Of a DNA stretch of 7,459 bases, positions 1 through 6,119 are shown one piece after another (the first letter of the stretch is position 1; the number at the start of each line of letters is the position of its first letter). Below the pieces are notes generated by a model, which saw nothing but the letters and a program-made list of their open reading frames with translations, searched no databases and was not told the origin of the DNA. Source of the DNA: Legionellales bacterium (GTDB taxonomy: Bacteria > Pseudomonadota > Gammaproteobacteria > Legionellales > Legionellaceae). The stretch lies in NCBI GenBank assembly GCA_020050955.1, contig JAGVJT010000235.1, positions 1 through 7,459 of the forward strand, written 5' to 3'. Made by a program: the position numbers and the translations under genes.

Positions 1-555
1 GTGAGCCCGGTGTTAAAAGCAGCGATGCTTGAGGTAATGTTGGCTGACAAAGCCGATGCTTGTCGTATCCCTATTCGGATGTGTTTTTATGGAAAAGTAT
101 TGCGTTTTTCATCCAGTCCGACACGGCATGCGCGTTTATTTAAGCGAAAAAATGCGCACTTTAGCGATGACATTGTTCATGAGAAAATTGTATTACCGGA
201 TGGTGCTCGAATCATGCAGTTAAAAGCACCTATTCTGCATCATTCTTTTCGAGATGTGAGTCATGCCATTGAAAAAATGAATCGTTATTCTTCTTATTCG
301 GCGAATATTCGATTAGAAAATAAAGAGCGCACAACGTTGTGGAAAACATTGCTAGGCACAGCATGGATGTTTTTACGATGCTATGTTTTGCAAGGTGGTT
401 TTTGGGATGGGCAAGCGGGATTTTTATTTGCCATCATGAATGCACAAGGCACGTTTTATCGTGGTATAAAAGTTATTTACGAAGATAAACAACGTGCACA
501 ATTACCTTCTGTCACGCCAACCAAAGAATCTTATGACATTCATCAAAAAAATTAA
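1..555 (+). CDS. LPS core glycosyltransferase, family GT2, WaaE/LgtF-like (C-terminal part; 5' end outside window)
   Basis: This is the C-terminal 184 codons of a family 2 glycosyltransferase of the LPS inner-core type (WaaE/KdtX and LgtF relatives), which transfer a hexose from a nucleotide sugar to the heptose region at the cytoplasmic face of the inner membrane. The visible signs are the SDDIVHEK segment (residues 55-62 of the visible part), matching the family's S-D-x-x-V-H-E-K block, and the C-terminal FWDGQAGFLFAIM stretch (134-146), matching the family's G-F-x-D-G-x-x-G-hydrophobic ending. Relatives are about 250-260 residues long, so some 70-90 N-terminal residues, including the nucleotide-sugar-binding and D-x-D-like part, lie upstream. 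The GTG at base 1 is therefore probably an internal Val codon. The stop at 553-555 lies inside the next gene (23-bp overlap), which suggests coupled translation with the ligase-like gene. The exact acceptor and sugar cannot be told from this part. Confidence 0.85.
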   Translation: MSPVLKAAMLEVMLADKADACRIPIRMCFYGKVLRFSSSPTRHARLFKRKNAHFSDDIVHEKIVLPDGARIMQLKAPILHHSFRDVSHAIEKMNRYSSYSANIRLENKERTTLWKTLLGTAWMFLRCYVLQGGFWDGQAGFLFAIMNAQGTFYRGIKVIYEDKQRAQLPSVTPTKESYDIHQKN

Positions 556-1795
556 TGTATTACAAGCCTTATCACTTAAAATGCTAGCTTCGTTTAGTTT
601 AATCGCTGCTTTATTTGCAACGCCAATAAGCTCATCGTTACAAAGTATTTTTTTAGTCATGAGCCTTGGGAGCGTTCTTTTGTGTATGACTAACACATCT
701 GAATTAAGGCGTGTAATGACGCGGCCATGGTGTCTTAGCGGCGTAGGCTTGTTTGCATTAAGTGTTCTGGGTTGTTTTTGGACAAGTGCTTCTTCGCATG
801 ATGCACTTGTGATTGTTGGTAAATATAGTAAGTTGCTTTATCTTCCGTTACTTGTCCTTGGTTTTCGAGATGAAAAAATACGTCATGATGCCATTCATGC
901 TTTTTTAGCTGCCATGTTTTTGACGTGTTGTCTATCGTTTTTAAAATGGTTTGGGGTGTTGCATTATCATGGCGATGATCCAAGCTTTGTGTTTCGTAAT
1001 CATATCATGACAGGATATATGATGGCTTTTGCGGCTTATCTGTGTTTATGGTATTGCGTTAAAACACAAGACAAAAAGCGCATCGTGTATGGGGCATTGG
1101 CATTGTTGTTTAGTTATCAGGTGCTTTTTATTGGTATGGGGCGTACAAGTTATTTGATTTATGTGGCATTAATCATGTTGTTGGCATGGCATGTTCTTTC
1201 TTGGCGCAAAGCACTCATTGGTATGGTGATGTTAGGTGTTATTTTTGGTGCTGTGTTTCATGAAAGTGATATCATGCGACAACGTGCTCATGAAGCAGTT
1301 TCTGACTGGAAATCTTATCATCAGCAAACCGCAAAAGACACACCCGTTGGATTTAGACTTCAATTTCATGCGTATGCACATACATTGTTTAATCGTCATC
1401 CCTGGATAGGCAATGGCACCAGTGGTTTTAGTGATGCGTTTAAGAAAGAACAGCCTGTGCCTGGATGGGGGGAGACATTATTTGAGCCACACAGCCAATA
1501 TTGGCTTATTGCTGCTGATTGGGGTTATTTAGGTATGATTGTTTTTGTGAGTTTTTTTGGTTCGTTATTTCTTGCGGCACAAAAACTTAAAGAAACGAAA
1601 CCAATTGCCATTGGCCTTTTGGTTTCGTTTCTCTTAGGAAGTTTTTTAGATTCGCTATTACTGTACTCAGGCACTGGGTATTTTTTCTTGCTATTTATTG
1701 CGTTATGCCTGGCGGAACAGATCTCTAACGAAACCCCTGCCAACAATTTGTATAATCAACTTGCCGAGAAGGATGCTCCAGTGCTTGCTCGGTGA
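533..1795 (+). CDS. O-antigen ligase family membrane protein (WaaL/Wzy_C type)
   Basis: A 420-residue polytopic inner-membrane protein with about ten or more hydrophobic segments and a hydrophilic, presumably periplasmic loop around residues 243-325. Family marks are GMGRTSYL (201-208) at the start of a membrane segment, the conserved Arg in GFRLQFH (273-279), [11 protein letters not shown] (289-299) and EPHSQYW (318-324). In WaaL enzymes the Arg residues and this loop His are the functional residues that join undecaprenyl-linked polysaccharide to lipid A-core. WaaL and the polymerase Wzy are hard to separate by sequence; the adjacent core glycosyltransferase favours ligase. I chose ATG 533 over an in-frame GTG at 494 because it needs only a 23-bp overlap and begins just before the first membrane segment. 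Its ribosome binding site is weak (AAAGAA at 523-528), consistent with coupling to the upstream gene. The last ~23 residues follow the final membrane segment and are encoded antisense to the 3' end of hmgA. Confidence 0.85.
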   Translation: MTFIKKINVLQALSLKMLASFSLIAALFATPISSSLQSIFLVMSLGSVLLCMTNTSELRRVMTRPWCLSGVGLFALSVLGCFWTSASSHDALVIVGKYSKLLYLPLLVLGFRDEKIRHDAIHAFLAAMFLTCCLSFLKWFGVLHYHGDDPSFVFRNHIMTGYMMAFAAYLCLWYCVKTQDKKRIVYGALALLFSYQVLFIGMGRTSYLIYVALIMLLAWHVLSWRKALIGMVMLGVIFGAVFHESDIMRQRAHEAVSDWKSYHQQTAKDTPVGFRLQFHAYAHTLFNRHPWIGNGTSGFSDAFKKEQPVPGWGETLFEPHSQYWLIAADWGYLGMIVFVSFFGSLFLAAQKLKETKPIAIGLLVSFLLGSFLDSLLLYSGTGYFFLLFIALCLAEQISNETPANNLYNQLAEKDAPVLAR

Positions 1796-2960
1796 TAAGC
1801 CAGGGGTGTTGTGATTCAAGCATAAACGCGAGTGTATTTTCATAGCGTGTTGGTTTTAGATCTTCTTGAATTGCTTGTTGATAGGTTTGATGATCTGGCC
1901 CGTGACCTGCCATGCATTGGTGAATACTGCTTGCACCTGGCGTAAAGCCACTTTGTTTTGCATCATATACACCAGTGATAAGCCCCATCCATTCATTCAT
2001 GACATTACGATGAAAATAAGGCGGTCTAAACGTGTGTTCTGCCACCATCCAACGCGGTGGAAAAATGACAAAATCAAGATGCGCAATGCCTGGTGTATCG
2101 CTTGGTGAAGTAAGGACTGTGAAAATAGATGGATCGGGATGATCGAAGCTTACCGTGTTAATGGTATTAAATAAGGCCAAGTCATAGCAATAAGGCGCAT
2201 AAGTTCCATGCCATGCGACTACATTTAACGGTGTTTTATTGTGACGCGAAATCCAGAAGTTGTTTTGGTACTTACAAATAATCTCAACAGGCGTTGTTTC
2301 TTCTTCAAAAGATGCATGAGGATAAAGAAAATGACGAGGGTGTGCGAGACTATTTGCACCAATTAAGCCATGTTCAGGTAATGTGAAAGGGATAGCCCCA
2401 TTTTCACATAAATAACCACAAGCGATGTCACTCATGACATCGACCGTAAAATAAACACCACGTGGAATGACGGCGATCATGCCGGGCTTAATGGTGAGTT
2501 GCCCAAATTCAGTGCGAAGACAGAGTGTGCCTTCATAAGGAATAAATAATAATTCGCCATCTCGATTGTTAAAAAATCGTTGTGTCATGGAGTTGTTGCA
2601 TTGGTAAAGATAGCCGTGCATATTCTGATTGCCGGCGAGGTGAAACAAGCCATCAATGAAATCCTGCGAATGTGTTGGTTTAGTTAAGGGTGACCAACGC
2701 ATGGGATTAGGGGGTTGCATGGCGGCGATAGCGTGGTGATAGATTGCCGCATAAGGTTGAAAATCTTGCAAGGCAACAGAAGGCGTTTTGCGATAAAGCC
2801 AGCTGTGTAAATTTAAATGCCGTGCACGTGTGAATGCGCTGCCGCTTAATTGTTCAGCATAAAGGCCTAGCGGACATCGTTGGGGTGAGTTTTGGTGTGT
2901 TGGAAGTGCCCCTGAAATTGCCTCACTGCTATGATGATGGCCAAATCCTGCTAAATACAC
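1725..2960 (-). CDS. hmgA: homogentisate 1,2-dioxygenase
   Basis: A 411-residue iron(II) dioxygenase that opens the homogentisate ring to maleylacetoacetate in tyrosine and phenylalanine breakdown; cytosolic. The family signature is clear: SGALPxxxNSPQ and LYAEQLSG near the N-terminus, [16 protein letters not shown] (300-315), and the C-terminal DYxxCWQGF. Candidate iron ligands are His317, Glu323 and His353, spaced 6 and 36 apart like His335, Glu341 and His371 of the human enzyme; His274 matches active-site His292. The start is GTG at 2960, supported by a perfect AAGGAGG (minus strand, 2966-2972) five bases upstream; the ATG one base off is out of frame and hits a stop at once. The protein is slightly shorter than the usual ~430-440 residues because it ends right after CWQGFR. 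The N-terminal [10 protein letters not shown] is a His-rich variant of the usual GFGNxFxSEA. No hpd, fumarylacetoacetase or maleylacetoacetate isomerase gene is in view, so it looks like a stand-alone gene. Confidence 0.96.
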   Translation of the reverse strand: MYLAGFGHHHSSEAISGALPTHQNSPQRCPLGLYAEQLSGSAFTRARHLNLHSWLYRKTPSVALQDFQPYAAIYHHAIAAMQPPNPMRWSPLTKPTHSQDFIDGLFHLAGNQNMHGYLYQCNNSMTQRFFNNRDGELLFIPYEGTLCLRTEFGQLTIKPGMIAVIPRGVYFTVDVMSDIACGYLCENGAIPFTLPEHGLIGANSLAHPRHFLYPHASFEEETTPVEIICKYQNNFWISRHNKTPLNVVAWHGTYAPYCYDLALFNTINTVSFDHPDPSIFTVLTSPSDTPGIAHLDFVIFPPRWMVAEHTFRPPYFHRNVMNEWMGLITGVYDAKQSGFTPGASSIHQCMAGHGPDHQTYQQAIQEDLKPTRYENTLAFMLESQHPWLITEQALEHPSRQVDYTNCWQGFR

Positions 2961-2965
2961 ATTTT

Positions 2966-2972
2966 CCTCCTT
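2966..2972 (-). promoter_or_regulatory. strong Shine-Dalgarno of hmgA
   Basis: The minus strand reads AAGGAGG, then five bases, then GTG. This fixes the hmgA start at GTG 2960 and contrasts with the lack of a clear ribosome binding site at the two large accessory genes further right. Confidence 0.85.
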
Positions 2973-2999
2973 GTTTCTGAACCACTAAAAATTATACCA
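2971..2999 (+). promoter_or_regulatory. candidate sigma-70 promoter of yebC
   Basis: TTGTTT at 2971-2976 and TATACC at 2994-2999 are separated by exactly 17 bases. Both boxes are imperfect (3/6 and 4/6 to consensus). The -10 shares bases with the divergent hmgA -10, so the two promoters would physically overlap. Transcription would start about 28 bases before the yebC GTG. Confidence 0.4.
2991..2999 (-). promoter_or_regulatory. predicted extended -10 promoter of hmgA
   Basis: The minus strand reads TGG-TATAAT, a perfect -10 hexamer with the TGn extension. No good -35 is seen 16-18 bases upstream, as is common for extended -10 promoters. The start of transcription would fall near 2984, giving a leader of about 25 bases that contains the strong Shine-Dalgarno. 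It is predicted from sequence only. Confidence 0.6.
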
Positions 3000-3033
3000 T
3001 ACATCATTTTCATTCGTTCGTTGAGGGTATATT

Positions 3034-3765
3034 GTGGCAGGTCATAGTAAATGGGCAAATATTCGTTATCGAAAAGGTGCACAAGATGCTAAAAGAGGGA
3101 AGATTTTTACGAAGTTTATTCGTGAGATTTCGGTCGCGGCACGTATGGGTGGTGCTGACGAATCCTCAAATTCGCGATTACGTGATGTTGTCATTAAAGC
3201 GCTAAAAGCTAACATGAAGCGTGATACGATTGATAATGCCATTAAGCGCGGTGTCGGTGGACTTGATGGCGCAAACATGGTTGAGATGCGTTATGAAGGC
3301 TATGGTCCAAATGGTGTCGCGATTATCGTAGATTGTTTATCTGATAATAAAAATCGTACGGTTTCTGAAGTTCGACATGCATTCACAAAATTTGGTGGAA
3401 ATTTAGGCACAGAAGGATCTGTGGCGTATATGTTCCATCAGCAAGGTGAAATTCTTCTCTCGCACACCTTAGATGAGGAGCGTGCCATGGACACTGCAAT
3501 TGATGCAGGTGCGAGTGATGTCTTACTCGATGATGGTCAGCTTGAAATTATCACACCAACTGATGCGTATCATGCCGTATTATCTGCGTTGGAGGCAGCA
3601 GGGTTAGAGGTTGAACATTCGCATTTGACCATGCGTGCGCAGACGATGGTGGCTGTTGATGGCGATACAGCAGAGACGTTAGACAAATTGATTGACATGC
3701 TTGAAGACTTGGATGATGTTCAAACAGTTTATAGTAATGCAGAATACCCGATTATCTCGGAATAA
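3034..3765 (+). CDS. yebC: YebC/TACO1 family protein (Transcrip_reg family)
   Basis: A 243-residue protein, close to the ~246 residues of E. coli YebC. It opens with the diagnostic AGHSKWANI (GTG is read as Met) and continues with an Arg/Lys-rich helical domain (about 1-75, GKIFTKFIREI and the DTIDNAIKRG helix). The middle domain holds YEGYGPNGVAIIV (87-99), DNKNRT (104-109) and FGGNLGTEGSVAYMF (119-133). The family was long annotated as a DNA-binding regulator. Work on bacterial members and on mitochondrial TACO1 points to a role in translation, relieving ribosome stalling at proline-rich stretches. The start at GTG 3034 is supported by GAGGG (3023-3027) six bases upstream. In many gammaproteobacteria yebC lies beside ruvC; here it stands alone between hmgA (divergent) and the ankyrin gene (convergent). 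Confidence 0.96.
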   Translation: MAGHSKWANIRYRKGAQDAKRGKIFTKFIREISVAARMGGADESSNSRLRDVVIKALKANMKRDTIDNAIKRGVGGLDGANMVEMRYEGYGPNGVAIIVDCLSDNKNRTVSEVRHAFTKFGGNLGTEGSVAYMFHQQGEILLSHTLDEERAMDTAIDAGASDVLLDDGQLEIITPTDAYHAVLSALEAAGLEVEHSHLTMRAQTMVAVDGDTAETLDKLIDMLEDLDDVQTVYSNAEYPIISE

Positions 3766-3802
3766 GGTTTATTGTTTTGAGATGTCTTATGCATAATGAT
3801 GT
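3766..3802. other. convergent intergenic spacer with short palindromes, no clear terminator
   Basis: Only 37 bases separate the yebC stop from the stop of the ankyrin gene. The spacer contains the perfect palindrome TTATGCATAA (3787-3796), and GTTGCAAC (3811-3818) lies just inside the ankyrin gene. Neither forms a GC-rich stem followed by a T run, so I do not call an intrinsic terminator. Confidence 0.4.
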
Positions 3803-5989
3803 TTAATGTAGTTGCAACATTTCTTGTGAAAACTCTTCGTGTGAATGTTGTAACTCAGATTGAGTAAACAGTTTTTTGTTAAAAAAAGTATCTCCTTTAA
3901 GATCGCTTATGCGTGGATATGATTTGTCGATGATTTCTTGATCTTTTGATTTTTGATGCTGGTGCTCTTGTAAATACTCGATAGGCAAGAGATGCGTATG
4001 ACCGGTTACTTTTGCGAATTCATAAGCACTAATACCTTGTGCACAATCATAAATGGATGCCTGGTGTTGTAGCAATGCGGTGACGATTTCTTGATGTCCC
4101 ATGAAAATGGCCGCATGTAAAGGTGTAAATCCGCTAAAGGATGTGGTGATATTTTTTTCTTTAAATAAATCTGACAACGACGATTGATGTTCTTTTTTCA
4201 CATGCTCGATTAAGAAGGAAACACTTGCGTACGAAAGCGCCACATTGCATGATGTGCCATGTTTAAGTAGTAATAATACAGTTTCAATGTAACCATTTTG
4301 TGCTGCCATGTACAGTGCAGTGACGCTGTTTTTGTCAGCAGGTGGAATGTTTTTTACGTTGTTTTTTAGTGTATCAACTAACAAGCTAACAATAGTCGTG
4401 TGACCATTTGATGCGGCGATAGCAAGGGGTGTGATTCCGTCATTGTTGGGTTGATGAATAGCTTCTATGTTGTGTTGTAATGCGTCGATAAGCAGCATGA
4501 CAATGTTTGTATGCCCATACTTTGTTGCTGCATGAAGAGCAGTGATACCGTTATTATTTGAATGATTTATTGCGCTCATATTGCTTTGGAGTGCTGTAAT
4601 GATAAGTTGAGTAATCTCGGTATGTCCATTGTGCGCAGCTACAATAAGAGCTGTGTCACCGTTTCGATTCGGTGTATGAATAGCGCTGGGGTTATTTTTG
4701 AGTGCGTTAATGATTAATCGAACAACGTCGATATGTCCATTGTGCGCAGCTGCAATAAGAGCTGTGTCATGCGTATGATGAGTTGGTGTGTTTAATGCGT
4801 TTAAATCAAGTTGTAATGCTTTGATAAATAATGCGACGATTTTTAAATGCCCATTTTTGGCGGCGACAAAAAATGCTGTTGCACCTTGAGAGTTGGGGCG
4901 CTTAATAGCATCGATGTTATCTTCCAGTACATCAAGCATTAACTCAACAATCTCGGCATGGCCGCATTGTGAAGCGATGCAAAGTGGTGTTGCGCCTAAT
5001 GAGGATGGCTGGCTAATGGAGTGCACATTATATGTTATGGCCCTCATCAATAATTTTATGTCATTAAAATCAGCAGCCATATACGCTAAGGTATAACCTT
5101 GAGCATCAGATAACTGATAATACTCTTTTGTGTTGTAACGATGAATTCTATTCCAATCAAGGGAGTGATTCAGATTAGCGATTATTGTCTTCATTTGCTG
5201 ACGTGCTTGTCTGGGTAAATGAGGTGGTGTTTGTATGCTCCATGCGATGGTCAAGAGCCCAGGATGATGTTCTTTGATTAGCGCGACAAGCAAACCGAAA
5301 TTGTTTTGATCAAATGATAAAATACTTTGCTTAAGAAAATTAACATCAATGAGTTGCCAATATTTTTGATGAAATACGAGCCCGAAAGCATGGTTTCCGG
5401 TATAAATTGAACATGCTACGGGATGATCAATAGCCATGAATGCTGTGTTAAGACATGAAATCCATGTCAGTAGTGTGTGTTGCGAGTATACTCCTATGTG
5501 ATAGTGACGGTGATCAACGTAATAAATTTTATCATCGTAATAAATAGGCCTCATGAGAGATTCTATATGATGAGTGTGTTGATTGATGTAGTGTTGATTT
5601 GTAAATAAGTGTTTGAATGCATTGGGTGATTGATAAGCTGCAATACCATCTAAAAAGCTATATAAATCAAAAGCATCTTTATATGGTAGTCGTAAGTAAA
5701 GACGGTCTTTAATTTGTTGTGCACGTTTCTGGGTGCCGATAGGATGATTTATATTTTGATAATCGACTTCATACTCAATGCTGATAATAAGTGGTAATAA
5801 TCGTGTTTTAATATCAATAAGATGTTCATAAAACTGTTCTTGTTTACCGCAAAGAAATGCCTGACGATGCATTGATTCTACGCCAAAACAAACACCTTTT
5901 TCGTAACGGATGTTGGGATACAGTGTTTTGATGCAATGAATAATGTCTTGATGTTCAGGTAACTGTGTTACATCAATAAAATACGGCAT
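3803..5989 (-). CDS. ankyrin-repeat protein with putative YopT/papain-like cysteine protease N-terminal domain; candidate secreted effector
   Basis: A 728-residue protein without signal peptide or membrane segment. Residues ~1-260 form a non-repeat domain with GVCFG (32-36), followed by an A-F-L-x-G...F helix (44-53), then NHAFGLVF (199-206) and YWQLIDVN (210-217). The order Cys34-His200-Asp215, with Cys in a G-x-C-x-G turn and the His and Asp on neighbouring strands, is that of papain-fold proteases of the YopT (C58) type. That assignment is by pattern only. Residues ~298-580 are about eight ankyrin repeats (T-A/P-L-x-x-A-A-x-x-G-H), mostly with a period of 37 rather than 33. After a gap (~581-617), one or two more repeats follow (~619-672). 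The tail (~673-728) is charged and ends in an acidic stretch resembling a Dot/Icm E-block. Such multidomain ankyrin proteins are common effectors in Legionellales and Rickettsiales and act on host proteins. The ATG at 5989 is the first residue of the domain; no Shine-Dalgarno precedes it. Substrate unknown. Confidence 0.85.
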   Translation of the reverse strand: MPYFIDVTQLPEHQDIIHCIKTLYPNIRYEKGVCFGVESMHRQAFLCGKQEQFYEHLIDIKTRLLPLIISIEYEVDYQNINHPIGTQKRAQQIKDRLYLRLPYKDAFDLYSFLDGIAAYQSPNAFKHLFTNQHYINQHTHHIESLMRPIYYDDKIYYVDHRHYHIGVYSQHTLLTWISCLNTAFMAIDHPVACSIYTGNHAFGLVFHQKYWQLIDVNFLKQSILSFDQNNFGLLVALIKEHHPGLLTIAWSIQTPPHLPRQARQQMKTIIANLNHSLDWNRIHRYNTKEYYQLSDAQGYTLAYMAADFNDIKLLMRAITYNVHSISQPSSLGATPLCIASQCGHAEIVELMLDVLEDNIDAIKRPNSQGATAFFVAAKNGHLKIVALFIKALQLDLNALNTPTHHTHDTALIAAAHNGHIDVVRLIINALKNNPSAIHTPNRNGDTALIVAAHNGHTEITQLIITALQSNMSAINHSNNNGITALHAATKYGHTNIVMLLIDALQHNIEAIHQPNNDGITPLAIAASNGHTTIVSLLVDTLKNNVKNIPPADKNSVTALYMAAQNGYIETVLLLLKHGTSCNVALSYASVSFLIEHVKKEHQSSLSDLFKEKNITTSFSGFTPLHAAIFMGHQEIVTALLQHQASIYDCAQGISAYEFAKVTGHTHLLPIEYLQEHQHQKSKDQEIIDKSYPRISDLKGDTFFNKKLFTQSELQHSHEEFSQEMLQLH
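4262..4996 (-). repeat. tandem 37-codon (111-bp) ankyrin repeat block
   Basis: Equivalent repeat positions fall at residues 332, 369, 407, 444, 481, 518 and 555, that is steps of 37, 38, 37, 37, 37 and 37. Each unit is a usual ankyrin helix pair (TALxxAAxxGHxxIVxLLI) with a longer second helix and loop of the form DALxxNxxAIxxPNxxG. At DNA level the clearest copy pair is 4621-4658 and 4732-4769, 111 bases apart with one mismatch in 38 bases, a sign of recent unit duplication or gene conversion. Confidence 0.85.
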
Positions 5990-6006
5990 GAAAGAGAGTA
6001 CTTAAT

Positions 6007-6031
6007 TTTTTGTGTAATTATAGCACAAAAA
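6007..6031. promoter_or_regulatory. inverted repeat around the ankyrin-gene -10, possible operator
   Basis: TTTTTGTG (6007-6014) and CACAAAAA (6024-6031) are perfect 8-base inverted arms around a 9-base AT-rich centre that contains the TATAAT of the minus-strand promoter. A dimeric regulator bound here would block that promoter. It could also be chance in AT-rich DNA. Confidence 0.35.
6017..6025 (-). promoter_or_regulatory. predicted extended -10 promoter of the ankyrin gene
   Basis: The minus strand reads TGC-TATAAT, a perfect extended -10. No convincing -35 is seen. Transcription would start near 6010, leaving a leader of about 20 bases before the ATG at 5989 with no purine-rich Shine-Dalgarno. 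The -10 lies in the middle of the inverted repeat at 6007-6031. Confidence 0.6.
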
Positions 6032-6071
6032 GTTTTTACGTTCTTCGGTTATGGGTGATTAATTTGTTTTG

Positions 6072-6080
6072 TGTTAATAT
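6072..6080 (+). promoter_or_regulatory. weak candidate -10 for the deaminase gene
   Basis: TGT-TAATAT is a plausible extended -10 some 36 bases before the ATG at 6116. No matching -35 is visible. The region is so AT-rich that other positions, such as TATTAT at 6096-6101, are also possible. Confidence 0.25.
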
Positions 6081-6099
6081 TTGGTTCATTTTATTTATT

Positions 6100-6119
6100 A
6101 TGTTCTTATGTTCTTATGT
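6100..6119 (+). repeat. tandem octamer ATGTTCTT across the start region of the deaminase gene
   Basis: Two full copies of ATGTTCTT (6100-6107, 6108-6115) are followed by a partial third (ATGT, 6116-6119). Since 8 is not a multiple of 3, the three ATGs lie in three different frames; only the one at 6116 opens the long frame. The ATG at 6108 stops after six codons (TAA 6126-6128), and that at 6100 stops at TGA 6163-6165. Confidence 0.7.

Noticed and set aside
494..532. GTG at 494 as the start of the ligase gene, adding 13 residues.
   Set aside because: The extra residues are hydrophilic and unlike a family N-terminus, and a larger overlap with the upstream gene would be needed; ATG 533 is simpler.
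502..983. Minus-strand frames of 64 and 82 codons opposite the ligase gene.
   Set aside because: Antisense to membrane-segment codons of the ligase; no ribosome binding site or family resemblance.
1866..2108. Plus-strand frame of 80 codons.
   Set aside because: Antisense to the most conserved part of hmgA (the iron-ligand region); explained by that gene.
4262..4996. Regularly spaced near-repeats that might suggest a CRISPR-like array or satellite.
   Set aside because: The 111-bp period is in frame and explained by ankyrin repeats; copies diverge and there are no unique spacers between short identical repeats.
4893..5096. Plus-strand frame of 67 codons.
   Set aside because: Antisense to the first ankyrin repeats; its apparent order comes from the repeat structure.
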